31,912 nt of DNA, from NCBI GenBank assembly GCA_900757505.1, contig CAAEOE010000026.1, forward strand, positions 1 to 31,912, in the 5' to 3' direction. Under the pieces are notes generated by a model. It was given only the letters and a program-made list of their open reading frames with translations. It had not been told where the DNA came from and ran no database searches. Source of the DNA: an uncultured Collinsella sp. GTDB taxonomy: Bacteria; Actinomycetota; Coriobacteriia; Coriobacteriales; Coriobacteriaceae. Shown here in pieces: positions 1 to 8,400 of the stretch. Position 1 is the stretch's first letter. Each line of letters starts with the position of its first letter. The translations under genes were made by a program, and so were the position numbers.

Positions 1-25
1 GAACGACGGCGCCCACGTTTTGGAT

Positions 26-808
26 TTATTGGGCTGTGGCGGTGAAGGTTGTTTTGTCGGCGGCGATGTGCACGTGCAGCTTTGCCTGACCGTCGCAGCT
101 GATGAGCGCGCCTACCTCGAACGGGGTTCCCGTCTTGTCGTAGGTCGAACGCACGATGCGCATCGCCGCCTTACCGGTGTTCTGTCCCAAAAGGCGCGCC
201 TCATGCTTGTCGAGGTTGACCGCCTCGTAGACGGCATCGACGCTTGCGGGCAGGATGCCGGTCTTTTCCGCGATGTAGGCGTAGAGCGAGCCATCCACGT
301 CTTTGCGTGTGAGCTCGGGGCAAAGTGACACGGGGATATAGACGTAGTTGAGCTCCATGGGTTTGTCGTTGGCGAGACGCAGGCGGCGAATCTCCCAGAC
401 GGGTGTCCCCTCGGGCACTTTGAGCCCAGAGGCGATGCCGCGGACGGCCGGTATGCTTGAAAAGGCGAGAATCTGCGAGCTCGGAACCCGTCCCGCTTCG
501 CGCATCCGCGCGCTGAAATTCAGGGCCAGGTCGATGCCGGGTGCTGAGGCTTGGGGTTTGATGAACGTGCCCTGCCCACGTTTGCGCACCACGCGCCCCT
601 CGATGACGAGATCTTGGAAGCAACGGCGCACGGTCGCGCGCGATAACTCTAGCCGCTCACAGATTTCGAGCTCGCGTGGCAGCGGCGTCTTGGTGTCGAA
701 CGCCTGGCTGGCGATAAGCAGGGCGATTCGATGTTTAAGTTGGACATAGAGCGGCGTATCACCGCTGCGGTCGAAGGGTTCGGAGGCGAGAAACGAGATC
801 ATATCCAT
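26..808 (-). CDS. GntR-family regulator with UTRA effector domain
   Basis: This is a 260-residue transcription factor. Residues about 18-85 form a GntR winged helix-turn-helix, with a recognition segment around SRATVRRCFQDL and the wing RKRGQGTFI. The rest matches a UTRA ligand-binding domain (chorismate-lyase fold), ending in the usual 'GALISCDGQAKLHV'-type strands. The ATG at 806-808 was chosen over an in-frame ATG 33 bases upstream because GGAGG lies six bases before it and the HTH then starts at the normal place. UTRA regulators typically sense phosphorylated sugars. Its divergent position next to a four-gene mannose-family PTS makes it the obvious candidate local regulator. The effector is not identifiable from sequence; an amino-sugar phosphate is a reasonable guess. 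Confidence 0.9.
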   Translation of the reverse strand: MDMISFLASEPFDRSGDTPLYVQLKHRIALLIASQAFDTKTPLPRELEICERLELSRATVRRCFQDLVIEGRVVRKRGQGTFIKPQASAPGIDLALNFSARMREAGRVPSSQILAFSSIPAVRGIASGLKVPEGTPVWEIRRLRLANDKPMELNYVYIPVSLCPELTRKDVDGSLYAYIAEKTGILPASVDAVYEAVNLDKHEARLLGQNTGKAAMRIVRSTYDKTGTPFEVGALISCDGQAKLHVHIAADKTTFTATAQ

Positions 809-981
809 GGGGTACCTCCATGTCGTGGGCGTACGTGACATGGTCTGACACTGCGGAGCAAACCGGAGATGCCAGGCCCGATTCTTGCTGGTATGTATGG
901 TGCATAAGGAACATAAAACATTTATCAGGCAATCTACCTGCTATTTTAAAAATAATTAGAAGAAAAAATAATTTAGGCACA

Positions 982-1032
982 AAAATAGTTGCTACCGTTA
1001 ACCGATGAATAGTTACCGTTCGCAACTATTTT
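982..1032. promoter_or_regulatory. Inverted and direct repeats in the gntR-PTS divergent region (candidate operator)
   Basis: The 308-base gap 809-1116 separates the divergent GntR gene and the PTS operon. It is strikingly AT-rich around 903-990. A perfect 11-bp inverted repeat, AAAATAGTTGC (982-992) and GCAACTATTTT (1022-1032), encloses two related direct repeats, ATAGTTGCTACCGTT (985-999) and ATAGTTACCGTT (1009-1020). This is the arrangement expected for a dimeric repressor, most simply the adjacent GntR protein. The symmetry is seen directly; the binding protein is inferred. Confidence 0.55.
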
Positions 1033-1034
1033 CT

Positions 1035-1046
1035 TGTACCGAACAT
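1035..1046. promoter_or_regulatory. Shared 12-mer TGTACCGAACAT, copy upstream of the PTS operon
   Basis: The sequence TGTACCGAACAT lies 70 bases before the IIA start codon. An identical 12-mer lies 78 bases before the start of the giant GH31 gene (5366-5377). The motif is loosely dyadic (ATGT/ACAT in the second copy). It may be a common operator or promoter component for the two carbohydrate loci. No protein can be assigned. Confidence 0.45.
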
Positions 1047-1116
1047 GCCCCGGCGCAACAATAATCTCAGCAAAAAGCAAAGCCGTGCGACACACGGCAG
1101 GTCGAGAGGAGACCGC

Positions 1117-1551
1117 ATGCGGTATCTGGTAATGGTCAGTCACGGAACGCTCGCTCCCGGACTGCACAGTGTCCTCAAGATGCTCGGCAATGACGCCCCG
1201 AACATCTTGTCGACGAGTCTCGTGGACGGCATGGGCGCTGACGAGTATGTCGAGAACGTCAAGGCGATGCTCGCTCCCGTTACCGCCGATGACGAGGTTG
1301 TCCTGCTTGGTGACATCCTGGGCGGATCGCCGCTCACCAATGCCATGAACACGCTGGCCGAGAAGGGTCTGCTCGCCCACACCATTGCCTTCGGCGGTAT
1401 GAATCTGCCCATGGCTATGACCGCCATGATGGGGCTTGCCACCATGGACCTGGATTCCCTCAAGCAGATGATGCTGCAGGAGGGCAAGAACGGTATGTCC
1501 GAGCTCGTTGTCCCGACCGATGACGCCGACGACGAGGACGACGACATCTAG
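1117..1551 (+). CDS. PTS mannose/fructose/sorbose-family component IIA
   Basis: This 144-residue cytoplasmic protein is the first phosphocarrier of the operon, taking phosphate from HPr and passing it to IIB. The N-terminus, MRYLVMVSHGTLAPG, carries the family's active-site histidine at His9. Later motifs 'GDILGGSPLTNA' and 'GGMNLPMAM' are standard for EIIA-Man. The ATG at 1117 follows AGGAG with a five-base gap; an in-frame ATG at 1045 would add an unlikely basic extension. The protein ends in a very acidic tail (DDADDEDDDI), a trait shared with IIC of the same operon. IIA is free-standing here rather than fused to IIB as in E. coli ManX. The substrate cannot be read from the sequence. Confidence 0.93.
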   Translation: MRYLVMVSHGTLAPGLHSVLKMLGNDAPNILSTSLVDGMGADEYVENVKAMLAPVTADDEVVLLGDILGGSPLTNAMNTLAEKGLLAHTIAFGGMNLPMAMTAMMGLATMDLDSLKQMMLQEGKNGMSELVVPTDDADDEDDDI

Positions 1552-1583
1552 GCAGCGCATCCGCCCAAATTTTCGTGATGGAG

Positions 1584-1608
1584 CGGGGGTTAAGAGGAAA
1601 GACCCCCG
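1584..1608 (+). promoter_or_regulatory. Intercistronic hairpin between IIA and IIB genes
   Basis: CGGGGGT (1584-1590) pairs with ACCCCCG (1602-1608) across an 11-base loop, just before the AAGGGAG ribosome-binding site of the IIB gene. There is no T-tract, so it is not a terminator. It could stabilise a processed end or tune IIB translation. Confidence 0.4.
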
Positions 1609-1630
1609 GTGATAAAGAAAGGGAGAACGC

Positions 1631-2119
1631 ATGATTTCGTTCATCCGTATTGACGACCGTATGATCCATGGACAGACCGTTACCCGTTGGGCCCTCGAGT
1701 ATCCCTGCGACGGTCTTATCGCCGTCAACGACGCCGCGGCGTCCAACCCCGTGCTCAAGGAGGCCTACAAGAGTGCCTCGGGCAAGAAGACGTTCGTGTG
1801 GACCAAGGAGCACTTCAAGGAGGTCTCCGAGAAGGTTCTCAAGTCCAACACCAAGTACTTCCTGATCACCAAGAACCCGCTCGACATGAAGGAACTTCTC
1901 GTCGATTTTGGCTTTAAGCCCGGCATGGACCGCATCATCGTCGGTCCCTGCAACGATCGTCCCGGCACCACCAAGCTCGGCAACAACCAGTCGATCACGC
2001 AGGAAGAGGCCCAGGCGCTCGAGGATCTCACCAACGCCGGCTACACGGTCGAGTTCGCCCTTATCAAGGAGAAGTCCATCGGTGAGTGGCCCAAGTTCCG
2101 CGGTCAGTTTGGCTTCTAG
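1631..2119 (+). CDS. PTS mannose/fructose/sorbose-family component IIB
   Basis: This 162-residue soluble component accepts phosphate from IIA and passes it to the incoming sugar at the IIC/IID channel. The start reads MISFIRIDDRMIHGQ, the diagnostic IIB-Man motif, with the phosphorylated histidine at position 13. Full family length is retained, with the usual 'RIIVGPCNDRPGTTKLGNN' region in the middle. A strong AAAGGGAG site precedes the ATG. It is the second gene of the IIA-IIB-IIC-IID operon, 79 bases after IIA and 71 bases before IIC. Confidence 0.94.
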   Translation: MISFIRIDDRMIHGQTVTRWALEYPCDGLIAVNDAAASNPVLKEAYKSASGKKTFVWTKEHFKEVSEKVLKSNTKYFLITKNPLDMKELLVDFGFKPGMDRIIVGPCNDRPGTTKLGNNQSITQEEAQALEDLTNAGYTVEFALIKEKSIGEWPKFRGQFGF

Positions 2120-2148
2120 TTAGGCGCCAGCCGCATTTTGGTACCTAC

Positions 2149-2167
2149 AGCCCTGGGGGAAAGGGCT
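2149..2167 (+). promoter_or_regulatory. Intercistronic hairpin between IIB and IIC genes
   Basis: AGCCCT (2149-2154) pairs with AGGGCT (2162-2167), immediately upstream of the AAAGGGG ribosome-binding site of IIC. It mirrors the hairpin before IIB and lacks a T-tract. It may set relative expression or RNA stability of the membrane subunits. Confidence 0.35.
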
Positions 2168-2190
2168 GAGGAATAAAGAAAGGGGAAAGC

Positions 2191-3048
2191 ATGGCAATCA
2201 ATGCATTCCAAGCCGCGCTGTTCGGCCTGTTCGCCTGCCTGGCATCACTGCCTGGCATGGGTGGCACGACGATCGGCAACTACACTCTGGGTCGTCCTCT
2301 GGTCGCCGGCCTCATCGTCGGCATCATCATGGGCGATATGCAGACGGGCATCCTCGTCGGCGCTGCCATCCAGGTTGTCTACATCGCTCTCGTGACCCCC
2401 GGCGGAACCGTCTCCGCCGACGTCCGCGCCGTGTCCTATATCGGCATCCCGCTGGCGATCCTCGCCATCAAGAACTCGGGCATCGATCCCGCCTCCGCTG
2501 AGGCTGCCGGCATGGCCGCATCCCTCGGTGCCGCCGTCGGCACGCTCGGCACTGTGCTCTTCTATGGCACCGCCACCATTAACCTGGTGTGGCAGGGCAT
2601 GGGCTGGAAGTGGCTCGAGAAGGGCGACCTCCACAAGCTCTACCTGGTCAACAACGTTCTGCCTTGGATCGGTCACATCGTCTGCTCGTTCCTCCCGACG
2701 TTCATCATCACCATGGGCGGCACCGCCATGGTCGACCTTATGAAGACCTACATGCCCATGGACGGCATCGCGATGAAGACGCTGTTCACCGTCGGCTCGC
2801 TGCTGCCTACCGTCGGTATCGCCATCCTGCTCAAGCAGGTCATCTCCAAGACGACGGACTTCCTCACGTTCTTCTTCGGCTTCACCCTGTCCGCTGTCAT
2901 GGGATGCAACCTGATTGCCGCCGCCGGCATCGGCTGCTTCTTCGCCCTGATCAACTATGAGATCGCTTCGCTCAAGATCGACCTCGCAAACGCTCCCAAG
3001 GCAGCTATCGCCTCGGGCTCCGATGATGAGGAAGAGGAGGACATCTAA
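2191..3048 (+). CDS. PTS mannose/fructose/sorbose-family component IIC
   Basis: This 285-residue integral membrane protein is one of the two channel subunits of the mannose-type PTS. It contains multiple hydrophobic segments and early family motifs: 'GMGGTTIGNYTLGRPLVAG', 'GIIMGDMQTGILVGAAIQ' and 'ALVTPGGTVSADVRA'. The length is typical of the ManY/AgaW/SorA group. The C-terminus is strongly acidic (SDDEEEEDI), echoing IIA. Its stop codon overlaps the IID start by one base, so the two membrane subunits are translationally coupled; the GAGGAGG serving IID lies inside this gene's acidic tail. The substrate is unresolved. Confidence 0.94.
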   Translation: MAINAFQAALFGLFACLASLPGMGGTTIGNYTLGRPLVAGLIVGIIMGDMQTGILVGAAIQVVYIALVTPGGTVSADVRAVSYIGIPLAILAIKNSGIDPASAEAAGMAASLGAAVGTLGTVLFYGTATINLVWQGMGWKWLEKGDLHKLYLVNNVLPWIGHIVCSFLPTFIITMGGTAMVDLMKTYMPMDGIAMKTLFTVGSLLPTVGIAILLKQVISKTTDFLTFFFGFTLSAVMGCNLIAAAGIGCFFALINYEIASLKIDLANAPKAAIASGSDDEEEEDI

Positions 3049-3875
3049 TGGCAGAGAAGAAGAAACTCTCTAAGAAAACGCTTGCCAAGTCGTTCCGCAA
3101 CTGGTCCTATGGCAACCTGACTTGCTTCTCGCAGGAGCACATGCAGACCTTCGGTTACCTGTGCGCCATGCTTCCGATCGTCGAGGAGCTCTACGACACG
3201 CCCGAGGAGCAGAAGCAGGCCCTCCAGACCTACTCCGCGTTCTTCAACACCGAGCCGCAGATCGGCACCATGATTGTCGGCGTCACCGCCGGCCTCGAGG
3301 AGGCTCGCGCAAACGGCGAGGCCATCGACGACGACGCCATCAACGGCATCCGCGCCGGCCTCATGGGCCCGCTCGCCGGCCTTGGCGACTCGCTGATCGT
3401 CGGTACCCTGATCCCGATCCTGCTCGGTATCGCCCTCGGTCTCTCGACCGGCGGCTCTCCGCTCGGTGCCATCTTCTATATTGTCGTGTGGAACCTGCTC
3501 ATGTTCCTTGGCATGCGCTTTGCCTACAACCAGGGCTATGAGCTCGGCGGCAAGGCGGTCGAGGCCCTCGTCGGCCCCAAGGCCAAGGCTCTGCGTGATT
3601 CCATCGTGATGGTCGGTACCATGGTCATCGGTGCAGTCGGTGCTACCTGGGTCTCCATCACCTGCAGCCCCAATCTGGTGCTGCCCGGCGGCGGTAAGTT
3701 CCAGGACACGCTCGACGGAATCTATCCGCACCTGCTGCCCATGGTCTTCATCATCTTCTGCTGGTACATGATGACCAAGAAGAAGGTCAACCCCATCGTT
3801 ATGATGCTGATCCTCGTTGTGATCGCATTTGTGGGCGTTCTCATTGGCTTCTTCGACCCGGCACTGAGCTACTAG
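3048..3875 (+). CDS. PTS mannose/fructose/sorbose-family component IID
   Basis: This 275-residue component, specific to the mannose PTS family, forms the sugar-translocating complex with IIC. Recognisable elements are 'FRNWSYGNLTCFSQEHMQTFGY', 'FFNTEPQIGTMIVGVTAGLEEARANGE' and 'INGIRAGLMGPLAGLGDSLIVGT', followed by C-terminal membrane segments. It starts within the IIC stop codon (TAATG) using GAGGAGG. It is the last gene of the operon and is followed 22 bases later by a strong terminator. Confidence 0.95.
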   Translation: MAEKKKLSKKTLAKSFRNWSYGNLTCFSQEHMQTFGYLCAMLPIVEELYDTPEEQKQALQTYSAFFNTEPQIGTMIVGVTAGLEEARANGEAIDDDAINGIRAGLMGPLAGLGDSLIVGTLIPILLGIALGLSTGGSPLGAIFYIVVWNLLMFLGMRFAYNQGYELGGKAVEALVGPKAKALRDSIVMVGTMVIGAVGATWVSITCSPNLVLPGGGKFQDTLDGIYPHLLPMVFIIFCWYMMTKKKVNPIVMMLILVVIAFVGVLIGFFDPALSY

Positions 3876-3897
3876 TCATCATCCCCTGGCCCCCTGT

Positions 3898-3931
3898 AAG
3901 GCCGTGCGGCCTCAACCGCACGGCCTTCTGA
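3898..3931 (+). terminator. Rho-independent terminator of the PTS operon
   Basis: AAGGCCGTGCGG (3898-3909) pairs perfectly with CCGCACGGCCTT (3916-3927) over a six-base loop, followed by CTGATTTT. This is a 12-bp GC-rich stem directly after IID. Confidence 0.85.
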
Positions 3932-4070
3932 TTTTGCGCCGCCCTTCAAGGGCAATATGGCCAGCGACCTCCATCGCCTACACGACACCCGCTATATTGC
4001 TCTTGAAAGATGACGTATTCGACAAACGATGCACTTGCGCATGATGCACACTTTGCACGAGGAGGACCAT

Positions 4071-4397
4071 ATGCACGAGAAACATGGACACGACCTTTCG
4101 CGCGACGACTTGATTCGCGAGGCAAAGATGCAGACCGATGCTATTCAGCGGCTCAATGTTTGGCTGCGCCTGGGCTATTCGCTCGTGGCGATTGGCTTTT
4201 TGATGGGGATGTGGGGTATGCAGGGCGGCCCCGGCTGGGGTGTCCCCGTGGGCATCGTGTGCCTGGTGGTGGGCACTCCGCTTTCGATCGTGCTTAAGGT
4301 CGGCACGACCAACGCCAAAAAGAATGTCGAGCGCATGCTCGAGGCCGCTGGTGTCGACGTTGAGGAGCTTATGCGACGCAAGAAGGACGAGCAATAG
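4071..4397 (+). CDS. Small two-helix membrane protein of unknown function
   Basis: This 108-residue protein is not recognised. The N-terminus is histidine-rich and charged (MHEKHGHDLSRDD). It is followed by two hydrophobic segments, about residues 34-50 and 55-76, separated by a Gly/Pro turn (GGPGWG). It ends in a charged, probably helical tail (NAKKNVERMLEAAGVDVEELMRRKKDEQ). The ATG at 4071 is preceded by GAGGAGG; in-frame upstream ATGs lack a site. A TATATT at 3993-3998 could be its -10. It lies 68 bases before a MarR gene on the same strand, so the two may be co-transcribed. Confidence 0.75.
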   Translation: MHEKHGHDLSRDDLIREAKMQTDAIQRLNVWLRLGYSLVAIGFLMGMWGMQGGPGWGVPVGIVCLVVGTPLSIVLKVGTTNAKKNVERMLEAAGVDVEELMRRKKDEQ

Positions 4398-4465
4398 ACT
4401 TCCGCGTTGGGGTATCATAAATAATTGTTGCGAATGTTAACTAATGTACGGCAAATGACGGTTTT

Positions 4466-4942
4466 ATGGCCCTTCTAGAGTTGCAAAGGACAATATCCCC
4501 AGTGGATTACGATGACGTCGCTCGAAAACTGATTGTGTACTCACGTTCCCTTGCCAAGGGATCCTTGAGTGCTGCCGGCGGCGCCAGTGTGGGCGAGGCA
4601 CCGGTTTTACAGTATCTATCGGGTATTGACGGTGATGTCATTCCCTCCGAGATTGCCAAGAAGCTGAAATTCTCCCGTGCGCGCATGTCGCATATCTTGG
4701 ATTCACTCGAGAGTAAGGGTTACGTTCAGCGCAGGACTGATCCAAACGATCGTCGGCGTGTGCTGGTGAGCATTACCGAGGAAGGCCGTGATTTCGCGGC
4801 GAAAAAAAATGCCGAGAGTGTGGCATCGCTCTCGAAACAACTCTCAGCGCTCGGCGAGCACGATGCCCAGGAGCTCGTGCGCATCCTGAATAAAGCTTAC
4901 AGCCTTACCTATGATGCCGACGACTACCTGGACAATCTATAA
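4466..4942 (+). CDS. MarR-family transcriptional regulator
   Basis: This winged-helix regulator has 158 residues with the usual MarR layout: an N-terminal dimerisation helix, then 'PSEIAKKLKFSRARMSHILDSLESKGYVQRRTDPNDRRRVLVSITEEGRDF', which is the HTH plus the DxRRxxVxLT-type wing, and a C-terminal helical dimer segment. The start is uncertain: ATG 4466 has no clear Shine-Dalgarno, while an in-frame GTG at 4502 sits 11 bases after AAAGGA. Upstream, an imperfect dyad around 4426-4444 (ATTGTTG to AACTAAT) may be an autoregulatory operator. It precedes the GH31 leader region, so it is a second candidate regulator of that gene. The ligand is unknown. Confidence 0.9.
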   Translation: MALLELQRTISPVDYDDVARKLIVYSRSLAKGSLSAAGGASVGEAPVLQYLSGIDGDVIPSEIAKKLKFSRARMSHILDSLESKGYVQRRTDPNDRRRVLVSITEEGRDFAAKKNAESVASLSKQLSALGEHDAQELVRILNKAYSLTYDADDYLDNL

Positions 4943-4961
4943 GGATAAAGACAGACATTTA

Positions 4962-4997
4962 GGTGCATCTTGAAATGCACCCGGGACAGTTGTGCCC
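4962..4997 (+). repeat. Hairpin plus GGGACAG motif after the marR gene (possible repeat-family member)
   Basis: GGTGCAT (4962-4968) pairs perfectly with ATGCACC (4975-4981) over CTTGAA, followed at once by CGGGACAGTTGTGCCC. It combines a stable stem with the GGGACAG core found in many other gaps of this window, but the order of arm and core differs. Membership of the same family is tentative. It could also act as the marR transcript end, although no T-tract follows. Confidence 0.4.
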
Positions 4998-5084
4998 ATC
5001 AGCCACCGTCAACATCTCATTCCAAACCAAATCAGCCAACGTACGTCATGGCAATCCCCGGTAGGTTGCAGGATGGCGGCTGAG

Positions 5085-5130
5085 CCTTTCCCTCGGGAAA
5101 CTTCGCGAAGCCCAGTTCCCGAGGGAAAGG
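5085..5130. promoter_or_regulatory. Perfect 15-bp inverted repeat in the GH31 leader region
   Basis: The gap 4943-5455 holds no credible gene. CCTTTCCCTCGGGAA (5085-5099) pairs without mismatch with TTCCCGAGGGAAAGG (5116-5130), and the loop contains a further palindrome CTTCGCGAAG (5101-5110). No T-tract follows on either strand, so a simple terminator is unlikely. It may be a structured leader, an RNA element or a binding site upstream of the giant glycosidase gene. Confidence 0.55.
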
Positions 5131-5142
5131 TATGGTCTGTGT

Positions 5143-5203
5143 AATACCAGATAAACAGTACATTTTTGCTAGATTGGTATTTGACTGAAGAACCAATTGG
5201 TAT
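5143..5203. promoter_or_regulatory. Cluster of ATTGGTAT / AATACCA boxes (candidate operators)
   Basis: AATACCA (5143-5149) is an inverted match of TGGTATT (5175-5181). ATTGGTAT occurs as direct repeats at 5173-5180 and 5196-5203, and the second overlaps the palindrome ACCAATTGGT (5192-5201). Further TACCA/TGGTA pairs lie at 5323-5327 and 5338-5342. Repeated boxes at roughly two helical turns suggest a regulator-binding array for the GH31 gene. The regulator is unknown; MarR and GntR neighbours are candidates. Confidence 0.45.
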
Positions 5204-5365
5204 GGCTTATTAAGCCCACCTTGCCGTTGACGCTTATTTTGCTGCCGCTGGGAGAATTCCGAACTTGGGTGCGCAAGTGCTCCCATATGCTGATATGACC
5301 TAGTAGGTGGCTATCTGGTTACTACCAGTTGGCCCCTTGGTAACGGGTGGCCCCATTGTGCGGAA

Positions 5366-5377
5366 TGTACCGAACAT
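5366..5377. promoter_or_regulatory. Shared 12-mer TGTACCGAACAT, copy upstream of the GH31 gene
   Basis: This is identical to the 12-mer at 1035-1046 upstream of the PTS operon and at a similar distance from the start codon (78 versus 70 bases). It is the best sequence evidence that the glycosidase and PTS are co-regulated. Confidence 0.45.
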
Positions 5378-5406
5378 CTCCGTTTGATACGTTTTCCCAT
5401 GCTGCC

Positions 5407-5415
5407 GGGGGGGGG
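5407..5415 (+). repeat. G9 homopolymer in the GH31 5' region
   Basis: Nine consecutive G residues lie 40 bases upstream of the GH31 start codon and its AAAGGAG site. Tracts of this kind can slip during replication. This one could alter promoter spacing or leader structure of a surface protein gene. It is outside the chosen coding sequence, so it would not shift the main frame. Confidence 0.6.
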
Positions 5416-5455
5416 CGTCCTCGGCACCTCAGCATGTCGGAAGAAAGGAGACCAG

Positions 5456-8400
5456 ATGCGCAGGAATTCCATTTTTACGAAACGGTGGGTGAAGGGAAGC
5501 GCGGTCCTCGTTGCCACTGCAGCGACGCTCGTGTTTGCCAATCCCCAGCAGGCGATTGCCACGCCACTCAAGGGCGTCGACTCGGCGACCGTGTCCCAGT
5601 CTGCCTCGAATGTCGTCGACATCGATTTCGCTGACGGCATCAAGGGCCGTATTACGTTCCTCGAGGACGGTATTTTCCGTTATAACGTCGACCCCAAGGG
5701 TGAGTTTTCCGAGTACGCCACGCCGCGCAGTAAGTCCCACACGGCTAAGATCCAGGCTCAGCCCGATACCTCGGACACCTACAGCAAGCCGAGTGCGACG
5801 GTTGCCGACAAGGGCGACACTATCGAGATCACCGGCGGAAAGGCGACCGTGATCCTGGACAAGGCGACTGGCAAGATGAGTATCAAGTCAGGCGACCGTG
5901 TCGTGGTTTCCGAGTCCGCGTCCCTCGACCTTGATAAGAAGGGTACCGTCCAGACGCTCGCCAAGGAGAAGTCCGAGAACTTCTTTGGCGGCGGCACCCA
6001 GAACGGACGCTTCCTGCACACCAACCAGACCATCGCCATCTCCAACACGAACAACTGGACCGATGGCGGCGTTGCCTCGCCCAACCCGTTTTATTGGACG
6101 AGTGACGGCTACGGCGTGCTCCGAAACACGTTTGCAGAGGGTTCCTACGACTTCGGTTCCACGGACCCATCGACGGTCACGACTTTGCACAGCGAGAATG
6201 AGTTTGATGCCTACTACTTCGTGGCGACCAACGAGGGAGCTTCGAACGTGGCAACTGAGATGCTGCAGGACTACTACAAGGTGACCGGTAACCCGGTACT
6301 GCTGCCCGAGTACGGGTTCTACCTTGGTCATCTTAATGCCTATAACCGTGATGGCTGGTCAACGACCTCGGGTCAAAAGAAGTGGGAGACCAAGGGCAGC
6401 AAGTCCTCGAGCGAGAAGGGCGACGTTAAGTACGAGTCTGGCATGTCGACGGGCTACAAGCTCGACGGCACACTTGCGGCCGAGACGCTCAACGGTGAGG
6501 GCCCTACGGTTGATACCGAGAACATGAAAGCGACCGATTTCGACCGCCAGTTCTCTGCTCGGCAGGTTATCGATGACTACGAGGACAGCGACATGCCGCT
6601 CGGCTGGTTCCTGCCGAACGACGGCTACGGCGCCGGCTATGGCCAGAACGGTTACTACAAGACCGGCGGCGTCAACTCCGACGGAGCGAGCTCGGCCGAC
6701 CGTCTTAACGCTGTGCGTGCCAACGTCGACAACCTTAAGAAGTTCACCGAGTATGCCAACTCAAAGGGTGTGAGCACGGGCTTGTGGACCCAGTCCAACC
6801 TTGAGCCCGACAGCAACCCTGAGACCCCGTGGCATCTGCTTCGCGACTTCGACGCCGAGGTCAAGACGGGAGGCATCACTACCCTTAAGACCGACGTTGC
6901 CTGGGTTGGATCTGGCTACTCCTTTGGTCTTAATGGCATCAAGACAGCTTATGACACGGTGACGACCGGCGCTAACAAGCGCCCCAACATCATCACGCTC
7001 GATGGTTGGGCCGGCACGCAGCGCTTTGGTGGCATTTGGACCGGCGACCAGTATGGCGGTAACTGGGAGTACATTCGCTTCCATATCCCCACGTATATCG
7101 GTCAGAGTCTTTCGGGCAACCCCAACATCGGCTCCGACATGGATGGCATTTTTGGCGGTGACCCCATCATCTCTGCGCGTGACTACCAGTGGAAGACGTT
7201 CACGCCCTCTATGCTCGACATGGACGGTTGGGGCACCTACCGTAAATCGCCCATGACGCACGGCGATCCCTACACAGGCATCTCGCGCTTCTACCTCAAG
7301 CTCAAGGCGCAGCTCATGCCCTATATCTACACGAGCGCGGCCTCGGCGGCCAACATCGACACGGGTAACGGCGATGCCGGCCTGCCCATGATCCGCGCCA
7401 TGCTGCTTTCCGATAACTCCGAGTACGCCGCAAGCACCTCGACGCAGTACCAGTATATGTTCGGTGAGAACTTCCTAGTGGCACCGGTGTATCAGGATAC
7501 CCAGGCAGACGAGAACGGCAACGACATTCGCAATGGGATTTACCTCCCCAACTACGGCACCGACGAGAATCCCACCATCTGGATCGATTACTTCTCGGGT
7601 AAGCAGTATCGCGGCGGCCAGGTTCTCAACAACTACGAGGCTCCGCTTTGGAAGCTGCCGCTGTTTGTGAAGGCCAACGCTATCGTGCCGATGTACGCCG
7701 AGAACAACAACCCCGAGGCCGTGAGCGACACCAACACCAAGGGTACCGACCGCAGCCAGCGTATCGTCGAGTTCTTCGCCACCGAGGGCGACGGCACCTT
7801 TACGCAGTACGAGGACGACGGCTCCTCCATCGAGAACAACACGACTGAGGACGATTCCTACGGTACGATCGACAATATCTCCTACGGTGAGCATGTGAGC
7901 ACCGTCTACAGATCCAAGGCCGCAGGCGGCACCGCGACCTTTACCGCCGAAGCCTCGCAGGGTGGCTACAACGGCTACGACTCCAATCGCACCACGACCT
8001 TCGTGGCCAACGTGTCCGCCAAGCCCATGAGCGTCGTCGCCAAAAACGGCGGATCCGCGCTCAACGTGGTTGAGGTCGACTCGCAGGAGACCTTTGACAC
8101 CGCGACCCCCGAGGCCGGCCAGGCGGTCTACTTCTACAGCGAGACCCCTAACCTCAACCACTACGGCAGCGATGTGGACGGCACCGAGGCCGAGCGGGGC
8201 GAGAGCTTTAACAACACCAAGATCACCACGAACCCCAAGGTCTACGTCAAGTTCGCGAAGACCGATGTTGCTGCGGCGGCGCAGACGCTCGAGCTGGGCG
8301 GTTTCGTGAACGCCGACGCCACGCTCACAGCCGATCGCCTCAACGAGAGCCTCTCCGCACCCACGAACCTTGCTGCCCCCGAGGACGTCACGACCCCAAC

